Below, in pieces: positions 1 to 8,350 of a DNA stretch of 63,180 bases. The position numbers were made by a program, and so were the translations under genes. Source of the stretch: an uncultured Ruminococcus sp. Its GTDB lineage: Bacteria; Bacillota; Clostridia; Oscillospirales; CAG-272. Under the pieces are notes generated by a model. It searched no databases, was not told the DNA's origin, and worked only from the letters and a program-made list of their open reading frames with translations. The stretch spans positions 1 through 63,180 of the forward strand of contig CACWOQ010000003.1 in assembly GCA_902762505.1 (NCBI GenBank), in the 5' to 3' direction. Numbering within the stretch: the stretch's first letter is position 1; each line of letters starts with the position of its first letter.

Positions 1-1
1 G

Positions 2-3000
2 ATAGGTGAAAAATACTATCTGTACGCGGTCACCGCTTACAACGTAGACGGCGTTCGCCGTTACGACGTAACGGATCCGACAAAGATCACGCTCGACACT
101 ACGTTCGCAAATAACGGCGTTATGGATTACAGCGCCGTGACCGGCGGCGCCGGCGACCCGAGCTATATAGCGGTCGACACCGACGGTTATATCTACCTCA
201 CATACCTGAAGACCGGCTCCGGCAAGGGCAGCCACGTCGGCAAGATCTCCGCTGACGGCAAGTCCCTCGTAAAGGAAGCGGAAGTAACACAGGCTTACGG
301 TATCTGCGAGGCGGGCGATTATGTTTTCGCGGCGTCCTACAACAAAGCAGATTCCTGCGTAAAGGTGCTTAAGAAAGCCGACCTGTCCGAGGTTGCGACG
401 CTCAAATACGCGGCTCAGGCCAACAACCTGTCCGACGTTGCGTTCGGCGGCAACACGCTGTTCGTCGGCGACCACGGCAACAACACCACGGTCGGCGGCG
501 CTTACTACACGGCAGCAATAGAACCGGAAGAAACACTGCCCGAAACCCCTGAAGAGATAGTCAACGCTGTTTATGCTCTTGGCAAGGGCGAGACGCTCGC
601 AGGCGGTTCTTATACTCTGACCGGCAAGGTCACATCAATCGTTGAAAAATGGACGAAGGATTACGGCAACGTGTCCTTTATGATGAAGATCGCCGGCCTC
701 GAAGACAAACCGATCGAGGCTTTCCGCGTAGTCGGTGACGAAGCCGAAAACGTAAAAGTCGGTGATACGGTGACTGTTACCGGCGAACTTACCCATTATT
801 ACAATTCGGGTAAAGACCAGTCGATATACGAATTCAAAAAGAACAGCACGATCGACTGGCTCTACCCCGTAACGGACATTTCTTACGACAGGCTCGTATA
901 CGACGGAACCTTCGCGGTGCCGGAGGGCGGTGTCGATAAGATAGTCGTCAATCCCGATTACAGAAAAGACATAGACTTCATAAAAGGCAAGGTCAGCACG
1001 GTTTCGATTCGCGGTTGGGTGCGTCTGTCCGAGGACGTCGGTGATATCGACGGCTTCGCGTACAGCATCGACGACGGCGCGATCGTCAAAGGCGACTTTG
1101 TTGAAGACAGATATCAGGAGCTTGCGAACGCGGGATTCCCGGGCGCTCAGGGCTTCACGATAAGCATACCCGTTAAGGATCTTGCGGAAGGCGAACACAC
1201 TATCTCCACCTACGTCATCAATGCCGAAGGCGATGAGATCAAAATGCTCAAAAACAGATCCGGCAAAACGGAATTTAAATTCAACCCCGTCGGTGTGACT
1301 TTCACGGTCCTGCCTGAGGATACCGAGCTTCCTCCCACGAACTACTTCGACGGCTTCGGTGACGACCACGTCGCCTCCGACTGGCTGACGAACGGAAAAG
1401 TCGCAAACGGCATCCTCACTCTCGGCTTGCCGAGAAGCGAAGGCTGGATAGCCTCCGGTTACATGGCGTATCTTACCAGCAATAAGATCAACTGGGCTGA
1501 CAGACTTGAAATAAAGTTCAAAGCGGCGATACTCAAAGAAGGCAGCTGCTACGCCGGTTTTGCAATGCGCGCTGCCAACGGCGGCAACCATATGAACGGC
1601 GGCCGCTGGGGCAAGCCTGACGCTTCCGAAACGGCTGACGGTATAGCCGTAGACCTCAACGTTGCCGGAGCGGACTACTACGTAGGCGTAACGTTCTCGC
1701 ACGGCGCACAGGGCAGCGCTCCCTGCACTTACTTCGGCGGCGGCGTAAACGTTGCCGAAACGCACGAATACAAAGTGCTTGATATGCGCAACCGCATAGA
1801 ATTCTACATAGACAACGCAATCCTCTTCGCAATAGATCTTTCAGAGCTTTCCGACGGTATTTACCATCATGCGAAGGTCACCTACAAAGACGGCTCCGTT
1901 TCATTTGACAATGCTGTCGAGGTCAACGAGACAGGTTACATAGGCTTCTATCAGAGAGATATGGCGATATCCGTTGACGATGTATCAGTCAAGACGATTG
2001 TCGATCCGTATGCTCCCGGCGCCATAGGCGAAGAAGCACAGAAATTCACCGTGTCCGGCGCAGAGGTCGGTTTTGAGATGGACGGCGACGTTCTCGTCGT
2101 CAACACGACAGCCGGAGCGGCTGACCCGTGGTTCTCCATATCCCTGCCGCAGATAGACACGACCGTATATCCGAGCTTCACCGTTAAATACCGCGTAAGC
2201 TCGCTGCACGGCAACAACGTATATCTGATGGATACTGAAAAGAACAAGGGCTACTCCGGTACTGCCGGCACGTGGACCGGCCCCGGACTTACCACAGACG
2301 GACAGTGGCAGGAGAAGACATATACGGTCGAAACCGCTTTCCCGACGATGGCGGGCACGAAACTCACCGGTGTCCGCTTCCCGGGCGCTACCGCGGGCAA
2401 CAAGTTCGAGCTTGCTTCCATCACGTTCAACACCGCTGACGTAAAACCCGATCCTTCTCTCGGTTTGATGAGCTTTGACGCGGTCGTCATAGACGGTGTT
2501 GAGCACGATATGGTCAACGCGGAGACCGGTCAGCATCTCGGCAACGCCGGTCAGTGGATCAAAGAAAATCCGATCTCCTTCAATGAAGGCGAAGTTAAGA
2601 CTATAAGTGCGCGCGGCTGGGCGCAGGCGGTCGACGGAACGGTCGACGCGTTCGGATACAAAATAGACGACGGAGAGCTTGTTTCTGGCGCTCAGTACAT
2701 CCAGAACAGACCCGACCTTGCCACAGCCGGCATTCAGAACGCAAGCGGCTTCAACGGCTTCAACGTTGACGTTTCCGCGCTCAAGGCAGGCGATCATAAG
2801 ATCACGATCTTCATGATCTCCGGCGAGACCGAAATAAAAATGTTTGACGTTCCGTTCACCGTGACCGAGGCTGTGTCCGAACTCAAGGGCGACGTCAACG
2901 GCGACGGTCAGCTCACCAACGCGGACGTTGTCACGCTGTTCCGCGCGGTAAGCGGCGGACTCGGCGAAGGCGAGGCTTACGTGGAAGCCAACGCCGATTT

Positions 3001-3067
3001 CAACGGCGACGGTACGATCGACAACAGAGACGTTGTCGCCCTGTTCCGTCACATAAGCAACGGCTGA
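2..3067 (+). CDS. Secreted multidomain dockerin protein, 5'-truncated by the window
   Basis: The reading frame is open from base 2, so the true start and signal peptide lie upstream; 1021 residues are visible. In order, counting from the Met at base 122, I see: a propeller-like segment up to about residue 135; an OB-fold-like stretch (about 140-245); a ~145-residue module (about 252-398) that recurs in the next gene; a concanavalin-like beta-sandwich (about 405-625); a second jelly-roll-like stretch (about 640-775); a second, more diverged copy of the module (about 780-920); and a C-terminal type I dockerin. The dockerin has two Ca-binding loops, DVNGDGQLTNADV and DFNGDGTIDNRDV. Dockerins bind cohesins, so the protein is probably tethered by a scaffold such as the cohesin protein encoded next to it. 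No catalytic domain was recognised. The dockerin is certain; the other folds are inference. Confidence 0.85.
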   Translation: MGEKYYLYAVTAYNVDGVRRYDVTDPTKITLDTTFANNGVMDYSAVTGGAGDPSYIAVDTDGYIYLTYLKTGSGKGSHVGKISADGKSLVKEAEVTQAYGICEAGDYVFAASYNKADSCVKVLKKADLSEVATLKYAAQANNLSDVAFGGNTLFVGDHGNNTTVGGAYYTAAIEPEETLPETPEEIVNAVYALGKGETLAGGSYTLTGKVTSIVEKWTKDYGNVSFMMKIAGLEDKPIEAFRVVGDEAENVKVGDTVTVTGELTHYYNSGKDQSIYEFKKNSTIDWLYPVTDISYDRLVYDGTFAVPEGGVDKIVVNPDYRKDIDFIKGKVSTVSIRGWVRLSEDVGDIDGFAYSIDDGAIVKGDFVEDRYQELANAGFPGAQGFTISIPVKDLAEGEHTISTYVINAEGDEIKMLKNRSGKTEFKFNPVGVTFTVLPEDTELPPTNYFDGFGDDHVASDWLTNGKVANGILTLGLPRSEGWIASGYMAYLTSNKINWADRLEIKFKAAILKEGSCYAGFAMRAANGGNHMNGGRWGKPDASETADGIAVDLNVAGADYYVGVTFSHGAQGSAPCTYFGGGVNVAETHEYKVLDMRNRIEFYIDNAILFAIDLSELSDGIYHHAKVTYKDGSVSFDNAVEVNETGYIGFYQRDMAISVDDVSVKTIVDPYAPGAIGEEAQKFTVSGAEVGFEMDGDVLVVNTTAGAADPWFSISLPQIDTTVYPSFTVKYRVSSLHGNNVYLMDTEKNKGYSGTAGTWTGPGLTTDGQWQEKTYTVETAFPTMAGTKLTGVRFPGATAGNKFELASITFNTADVKPDPSLGLMSFDAVVIDGVEHDMVNAETGQHLGNAGQWIKENPISFNEGEVKTISARGWAQAVDGTVDAFGYKIDDGELVSGAQYIQNRPDLATAGIQNASGFNGFNVDVSALKAGDHKITIFMISGETEIKMFDVPFTVTEAVSELKGDVNGDGQLTNADVVTLFRAVSGGLGEGEAYVEANADFNGDGTIDNRDVVALFRHISNG

Positions 3068-3076
3068 TAACAAATA

Positions 3077-3114
3077 CGAAAAGTACCCTTCCGGTTTCGG
3101 GAGGGCGCTTTTCG
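3077..3114 (+). terminator. Hairpin after the dockerin gene
   Basis: CGAAAAG pairs with CTTTTCG and CCCTTCC with GGGAGGG, separated by a 2x2 internal loop and a GGTTTC loop, starting 9 bases after the stop codon. There is no clear T-run beyond the stem, so terminator function is likely but not certain. Confidence 0.5.
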
Positions 3115-3332
3115 CAGGATATAACGGATCTTTATAATTCTTTATTATAAAAAGCCGGCAGCAGCGGAAAACTCGTTGCCGACGGCGCCGGAGAACGTCG
3201 GATTTTGTATAAAGAGGACGCTAATCCTGCATCCGGAACCCTAAATTTTGAGAAATTGTCTGAAAAACCGAAAAAATACTAGACATTTCTTAAAATGCGG
3301 GTATGAAATTTGCGGGAATTGCAAAAAAACTC
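3115..3332. other. Intergenic region with an imperfect inverted repeat
   Basis: Non-coding stretch between the dockerin and cohesin genes. AGAAATTGTCT (3251-3261) and AGACATTTCT (3281-3290) form an imperfect inverted repeat about 45 bases upstream of the -35 box of the cohesin gene. It could be an operator or an old terminator. Nothing else was recognised. Confidence 0.3.
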
Positions 3333-3361
3333 TTGACAGAATAATTTCAACATGGTATAAT
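3333..3361 (+). promoter_or_regulatory. Sigma-70-type promoter of the cohesin gene
   Basis: TTGACA (3333-3338), 17-base spacer, TATAAT (3356-3361): a perfect consensus. AAGGAG at 3388-3393 lies 6 bases before the ATG at 3400. Confidence 0.85.
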
Positions 3362-3399
3362 CGTAATACCAATCGGAAAATCTAAACAAGGAGATCACC

Positions 3400-5373
3400 A
3401 TGAAAAAGATTCTTTCTGTTATCCTGACGGTGGTTATGATCGCGTCTATGTTCGCGAGCGTGGTCGTCGTCAATGCAGCAGACAAGCTCACGATCAAGAT
3501 CGATACGGTCGAAGCTAAACCCGGTGACACCGTTGACGTAAAGATCGATCTCGTCAACAACGCGACCGTAAGCTCCGTATGCCTTACCGTATCGTGGCCC
3601 AAAGGCCTTACGCTTACAAATGCCAATTACGACATTTACAATCCGAAGGACAAATCCGCCATGGTCAACGAGCCCGATGAGGTCGACGAAGACTATAACG
3701 CCGTTTGGACCGGCGTTACCAGCCCGTTCGTCTTCAACTGGGTATCCGGCAAGAGTGAAGTAAAGGATGACTGCACGTTCGTTACCCTTACCTTCAAAGT
3801 AGCCGACGACGCTGAGGGCGAGCTCGCCGTCACCGCCGAAGCGAAAAACGGTCTCGGAAACAACGACTATCCGTTTGACAAGGACGGAAACACCATTCCG
3901 TTCGAGATAGTCAACGGCGCCGTAAAGACTCCCGAGGCTGCTATAGTCGACACCTACGTCGGTCATTCGCTTGACTCTATGCTCGCCAGCGGCAAGGAAA
4001 GCAAGAAACTTGACACTGTCGAACTGAAGAAGGGCGACACGATGACGATACTCGGCTGGGCGGTTTTCACAGACTTACTCAAAGAGATGGTTTACACCAT
4101 TGACGGTGAAGAACACGCTTGCGAGGATGTTTACAGAGACAGAGAAGACGCTTCGCCTCAGTACGGCAAGCACGCCGGTTTCGGTCTTGACAACAACGCC
4201 ATGGATCTTCTCGGCGTCGATTCGCTCGATCTCGGTACATATGCCATTACGATCATAGCCCGTGCAAACGGCGGCTTCGAGAAAGTCATAAAGACCTTCA
4301 CCCTCAAAGTCGTTGAGGAACTCACTCCCGAAGATCCCGGCGAACCCGAATTCGTACATACCGTATTCGACGCCGGCAAGGTAGACAACAACACCCTCGT
4401 AAACGCCGGCGGCTGGACCGGCGGCAACTACCCGATCACCAGATTCGGTTACATCGTTGATGGCGGCGCACCCGTATTCGCGGGCGTATCCCTCACCGAG
4501 CTTGCCGACAGCGACCCCGTTAAGCTTCCGCAGAACGCCGGCAAATACGGCGTAAGATTCAGCGCGTACTTCGATCTGAAGGATGCGGGTCTTGCCCCCG
4601 GCAGCCACACCGTACAGCTCGTCGCTGAATTCGCAGATGACGCGAAGACCGTTCTCCCGCTCGGCAACGTAGCCAGCGTCGTTCAGAACTCGTTCGTAGT
4701 TACCATCGAAGGCGCAGCTCCCGTTGAGCTGTCCCTGAAGAACGTTTCGTTCGACGGCCTGTACTACAACGGCTCCCTCATCCTTCCCGAGGGCGGCGTT
4801 GACAAGATAGTCGGTCTCCCCGAAAACAGAGAAACTCTCAACTTCGTCAAGGGCGACGTTACCGAAATAGCCGTACGCGGCTGGGTCAGAGTCTCCGAGG
4901 ACATCGGTGACATCGCCGGCTTCGCATACAGCATAGACGGCGGCGAGATCGTTTCCGGCGAATTCGTCGAAGACAGAGCCGCTGAGCTTGCAAACGCCAA
5001 CTTCCCGGGCGCGCAGGGCTTTACCGTTAAGGTGCCCGTAGCCGACCTCGAAGCAGGCGAGCATACCATCGAAGTATACGTCATCACCGCTGGCGGCCAG
5101 CAGATCAAGATCGTAAAAGACAGATCCACGGCTGAAGCGCAGGTCATCAACCCTGTAGGCGTTACCTTCACGGTAAGCGATCCCACCGTGACCGAGCCCG
5201 ACGTAACCGAGCCCGACGTGACCGAGCCTGACGTAACCGAGCCCGACACGACCGAGCCGACCGAGAACCCCGACAACCCGAAGACTTCCGACGTTGCCGT
5301 TATAGCTCTCGCGTCCGTTGCCGCTGTCGCCCTCGCAGGCGCCTTCATCGGCAAGAAAGCTCTTAAGAAATAA
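3400..5373 (+). CDS. Cell-surface cohesin (scaffoldin-like) protein with sortase-type C-terminus
   Basis: 657 residues. A signal peptide (MKK, hydrophobic stretch, cleavage near VNAAD) is followed by a cohesin-like domain at about 28-180, with the typical opening PGDTVDVKIDLVNN and the later FVTLTFKV strand. Then come three copies of the module also found in the preceding dockerin protein (about 185-305, 318-440 and 446-590), a TEPDV-repeat linker, and NPKTSD followed by a hydrophobic helix and a KKALKK tail. That ending resembles an LPXTG-like sorting signal. The likely role is to display dockerin-bearing proteins on the cell wall. The single cohesin makes it an anchoring or mini-scaffold rather than a large cellulosome scaffold. 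Copy 3 is very close to copy 1 of the neighbour, for example sharing FPGAQGFT and NPVGVTFTV, which indicates duplication between adjacent genes. The cohesin call is by sequence pattern only. Confidence 0.8.
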   Translation: MKKILSVILTVVMIASMFASVVVVNAADKLTIKIDTVEAKPGDTVDVKIDLVNNATVSSVCLTVSWPKGLTLTNANYDIYNPKDKSAMVNEPDEVDEDYNAVWTGVTSPFVFNWVSGKSEVKDDCTFVTLTFKVADDAEGELAVTAEAKNGLGNNDYPFDKDGNTIPFEIVNGAVKTPEAAIVDTYVGHSLDSMLASGKESKKLDTVELKKGDTMTILGWAVFTDLLKEMVYTIDGEEHACEDVYRDREDASPQYGKHAGFGLDNNAMDLLGVDSLDLGTYAITIIARANGGFEKVIKTFTLKVVEELTPEDPGEPEFVHTVFDAGKVDNNTLVNAGGWTGGNYPITRFGYIVDGGAPVFAGVSLTELADSDPVKLPQNAGKYGVRFSAYFDLKDAGLAPGSHTVQLVAEFADDAKTVLPLGNVASVVQNSFVVTIEGAAPVELSLKNVSFDGLYYNGSLILPEGGVDKIVGLPENRETLNFVKGDVTEIAVRGWVRVSEDIGDIAGFAYSIDGGEIVSGEFVEDRAAELANANFPGAQGFTVKVPVADLEAGEHTIEVYVITAGGQQIKIVKDRSTAEAQVINPVGVTFTVSDPTVTEPDVTEPDVTEPDVTEPDTTEPTENPDNPKTSDVAVIALASVAAVALAGAFIGKKALKK

Positions 5374-5387
5374 TCAAGGCACAATAC

Positions 5388-5417
5388 AAACCCCCCGGTA
5401 ACCGGGGGGTTTATTGT
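5388..5417 (+). terminator. Intrinsic terminator of the cohesin gene
   Basis: AAACCCCCCGG and CCGGGGGGTTT pair around a TAA loop and are followed by ATTGTTTTAT. It is a strong GC stem with a T-rich tail, 14 bases after the stop codon. Confidence 0.9.
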
Positions 5418-5452
5418 TTTATAAAATTTTAACTTATGGTATAAAAATACGG

Positions 5453-5481
5453 TTGACATTTAGCCGCCGCCTTGCTATAAT
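5453..5481 (+). promoter_or_regulatory. Sigma-70-type promoter of the deacetylase gene
   Basis: TTGACA (5453-5458), 17-base spacer, TATAAT (5476-5481), about 30 bases upstream of the start codon. Confidence 0.85.
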
Positions 5482-5514
5482 AAACAGGTGTAATTGTAAA
5501 AGCAGGTGAAAAGA

Positions 5515-6591
5515 ATGAAAAAAGGAGCAATTCTCGGAATTATCGCGGCGTTTATCGCCGTTGCGATGCTTATTTTCATACCGGTAGTATCAAACAACGC
5601 AAGGCAGCCGCAGCCGGAGGCGACGGGAACGAACGCCGGTCCGGTAAGAGAGACAGAAGAGACGGACGGTATTACGGTCCCGGGCACGGACCGTACGGAA
5701 CCTTCGGAAACGGTCAGCGGTGAAACGGATACGGATGACGTCACAGCGGCGACGGAAACGCCGGACATCACGGCGACAGCCCCCGGAACGGAGACAGATC
5801 CGGAGACGACCGCCGCACCGGAAACGACGACGGTCCCCGAGACGACGACCGTTCCCGAAACGACGACGGTCCCGGAAACGACAACCGTTCCCGAAACGAC
5901 GACCGCACCGGTTACGACGAAGTCCGTCGAGCCGCTCGATCCGGAGAAAAAATACGTGGCTCTCACGTTTGACGACGGCCCGCACCCGACGAATTCGAAG
6001 CTTATCACCGATAAGCTGCTCGAATACGGCGGCAAAGGCACGTTCTTCGTCATAGGAAACCTGATCAAGGGTGACCGCGAGAAGGGAATGCAGTACGCGT
6101 ACGACCACGGCATGGAGATAGCGATCCACTGCTGGACCCACAACCATTATTATACGAAAGAGCCGGAGTATTTCCACGAAGAGGTCTACAAAACAGCCGA
6201 CAAGATCAAGGAATCCATAGGAGAATGGCCGACGATCATGCGTCCGCCCGGAGGAAACATAACGGATTCGCAGGTCAAGGAATCCGAGTTCGCCGTCATA
6301 ATCTGGAGCGTCGATACGAACGACTGGAGATATAAGAAGACGGACAAATCCGTCAAAGAGGAAAACGTAAAGACGATCGTAAACAACGCCCTGTACGACA
6401 GCAAGGGCAACTTCAACGTCAAAAACGGCGATATAATCCTCATGCACGAGATATACGAAAACAGCTACGACGCTTTCTGCATCATAATCGAGGAGCTTCA
6501 CAAGCGCGGTTTCGAGTTCGTCACCGTGTCGGAGCTTTTGCAGAATCCGCAGACCGGATACAAATATTACAGCACTTATAAGATAAAGTAA
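5515..6591 (+). CDS. Membrane-anchored polysaccharide deacetylase (NodB / carbohydrate esterase 4 family)
   Basis: 358 residues. An N-terminal membrane anchor or signal helix is followed by a long Thr/Glu/Pro linker with about six PETTTV-type repeats (DNA 5812-5911). A NodB homology domain starts near residue 147. Visible motifs are TFDDGPH (about 151), HCWTH (about 205), RPPGGN (about 243) and the DTNDW region, consistent with a metal-dependent de-N-acetylase acting on peptidoglycan or another N-acetylated glycan outside the cell. The final His motif reads LMHE, whereas many members have LLHD. ATG 5515 is preferred over the in-frame GTG at 5506 because AGGTG (5504-5508) sits 6 bases upstream of it. 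It lies 11 bases before proS, so they are probably cotranscribed. Confidence 0.88.
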   Translation: MKKGAILGIIAAFIAVAMLIFIPVVSNNARQPQPEATGTNAGPVRETEETDGITVPGTDRTEPSETVSGETDTDDVTAATETPDITATAPGTETDPETTAAPETTTVPETTTVPETTTVPETTTVPETTTAPVTTKSVEPLDPEKKYVALTFDDGPHPTNSKLITDKLLEYGGKGTFFVIGNLIKGDREKGMQYAYDHGMEIAIHCWTHNHYYTKEPEYFHEEVYKTADKIKESIGEWPTIMRPPGGNITDSQVKESEFAVIIWSVDTNDWRYKKTDKSVKEENVKTIVNNALYDSKGNFNVKNGDIILMHEIYENSYDAFCIIIEELHKRGFEFVTVSELLQNPQTGYKYYSTYKIK

Positions 6592-6602
6592 GAGGAAACA
6601 GT

Positions 6603-8303
6603 ATGAAGCTTGAAAAACTCGTTGGCGACCGCTTCAAGGAGCGTCCGTCCGAATGCCTTGTAGACAGCCACGCGCTGATGCTGCGCGGCGGATATATGAA
6701 ATACGTGAGCAGCGGTATCTTTTCGCAGTATATGCCGCTCCGCCGCATCTGCCGCAAGATAGAACAGATAATCCGCGAGGAAATGGATAAGATCGACGGT
6801 CAGGAGGTGCTGATGCCCGTAATGATGCCGTCGTCCATCTGGGAGCAGTCCGGCAGATACAGCTCCATCGGTGCCGAGATGTTCCGCTTCAAGGACAGAA
6901 ACGACGCGAACATGGTCCTCGGTATGACTCACGAGGAAGCCGCCGTCCACCTTGTCCGCGAATACGCGAACACGTACAATAAATATCCGTTCATGATATA
7001 TCAGATCCAGACCAAGGAGCGCGACGAGGCGCGTCCCCGCGGCGGACTTATCCGCGTGCGCGAATTCACCATGAAGGACGCGTATTCGTTCCATACGAGC
7101 CAGCAGGATCTTGAACAGTACTACGACAGATGCCACAAGGCATACGAGCGCATTTACGCCCGCGCCGGCGTGCCCGAGGTCATTTCGGTAAAATCTGACT
7201 CCGGAATGATGGGCGGCTCTGTCAGCCACGAGTTCATGCTGCTCACCCCCATCGGCGAGGACAGCATAGTCATCTGCCCCGAATGCGGATACAAGAGCAA
7301 TATGGAAGCCGCCGACAGCATAACCGAGCCCGCCGATTACGGCGACGCCGCGCTTGAAAAGATCGCCACGGGCGACGCCCATACGATCGATGAGGTCTGC
7401 GCGCTTACGAAGACCGATCCGAAGCAGTCCTGCAAGGCGGTGATATATCAGAGGAACGCGGACGACAGCTACGTCGTGATCTTCCTCCGCGGAGATCTTG
7501 ACGTGAACGAAACGAAGCTGACGAACCTGCTCGGCTGCGACGTCCATCCGGCGACCGTAACGGAAAACTCCGGCATCGCCGCCGGCTGCACCGGTCCCTA
7601 TGACTTCAAAGCGAAGGCGACCGTACTGTACGATCTGTCGCTCAAAGGCGCGAGAAATATCGTCTGCGGCGCAAACGAGGACGGGTATCACTACAAAGGT
7701 CTCGATTTCGCGCGCGATATACCGGACGCGGAGTTCCACGACCTGTCAAAGGCCATCACCGGCGGCATATGCCCGGTATGCGGAAAGCACGCGCTTACCA
7801 TATCCCGCGGCGTTGAAGTCGGAAACATATTCATGCTCGGCACGAAATACACGAAATCCATGGGTATGCAGTACACGGATGAAAACGGCAAGCTGCAGTA
7901 CCCGGTGATGGGCTGCTACGGTATCGGCGTCGGAAGACTCGCCGCGTCCGTATGCGAGGCTCACCACGACGAATTCGGTCCGATCTGGCCGAAATCCATC
8001 GCGCCGTGGCAGGTACATCTCTGCTGTCTGCGCGCGGACGACGCGGACACCCACGCCTACGCGGACGCGCTTTACAAAAAGCTTGAGGACGCGGGGGTCG
8101 AGGTGATATACGACGACAGAAACGTCTCCGCGGGCATAATGTTCTCGGACGCCGATCTGCTCGGCATACCGCTGCGCGTGATCGTAAGCCCCAGAAACAT
8201 GAAGGAAGGCGCGGTCGAGCTCGCCGCGCGCGACAAATCGTTCAGAGACAAGATCCCGACGGATCAGGCGTTTGACGAGATAATCAAAAGAGTCAGGGAG
8301 TAA
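6603..8303 (+). CDS. proS: Prolyl-tRNA synthetase, bacterial type with editing insert
   Basis: 566 residues, the usual length for bacterial-type ProRS with the YbaK-like editing insertion between motifs 2 and 3. Class II motif 2 is seen as RDEARPRGGLIRVREFTMKD, and motif 3 as the GCYGIGVGRLAASV region, with the anticodon-binding domain in the last ~110 residues. It charges tRNA-Pro in the cytoplasm. A GAGG-type ribosome site precedes the ATG. It is probably read from the deacetylase promoter, and no T-box leader is present upstream. Confidence 0.96.
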   Translation: MKLEKLVGDRFKERPSECLVDSHALMLRGGYMKYVSSGIFSQYMPLRRICRKIEQIIREEMDKIDGQEVLMPVMMPSSIWEQSGRYSSIGAEMFRFKDRNDANMVLGMTHEEAAVHLVREYANTYNKYPFMIYQIQTKERDEARPRGGLIRVREFTMKDAYSFHTSQQDLEQYYDRCHKAYERIYARAGVPEVISVKSDSGMMGGSVSHEFMLLTPIGEDSIVICPECGYKSNMEAADSITEPADYGDAALEKIATGDAHTIDEVCALTKTDPKQSCKAVIYQRNADDSYVVIFLRGDLDVNETKLTNLLGCDVHPATVTENSGIAAGCTGPYDFKAKATVLYDLSLKGARNIVCGANEDGYHYKGLDFARDIPDAEFHDLSKAITGGICPVCGKHALTISRGVEVGNIFMLGTKYTKSMGMQYTDENGKLQYPVMGCYGIGVGRLAASVCEAHHDEFGPIWPKSIAPWQVHLCCLRADDADTHAYADALYKKLEDAGVEVIYDDRNVSAGIMFSDADLLGIPLRVIVSPRNMKEGAVELAARDKSFRDKIPTDQAFDEIIKRVRE

Positions 8304-8307
8304 GACA

Positions 8308-8345
8308 GTAAAGGAAGGCATAAAAGTCTTCCTTTACTTGATTTA
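8308..8345 (+). terminator. Perfect 11-bp hairpin between proS and the ABC exporter
   Basis: AGTAAAGGAAG (8308-8318) and CTTCCTTTACT (8329-8339) pair perfectly around a 10-base loop and are followed by TGATTTAAAAG. It may be a weak terminator for proS. The only Shine-Dalgarno-like bases upstream of the next gene (AAGGAAG) are buried in the left arm and lie about 33 bases from its start, so a role in translation of the exporter is also possible. Confidence 0.5.
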
Positions 8346-8350
8346 AAAGC

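Noticed and set aside
5506..5514. GTG at 5506 as start of the deacetylase
   Set aside because: It overlaps the AGGTG ribosome site that serves ATG 5515.
5812..5911. Repeats in the deacetylase gene as a DNA element
   Set aside because: They keep frame and encode PETTTV linker repeats, so they are a coding feature, not an inserted element.
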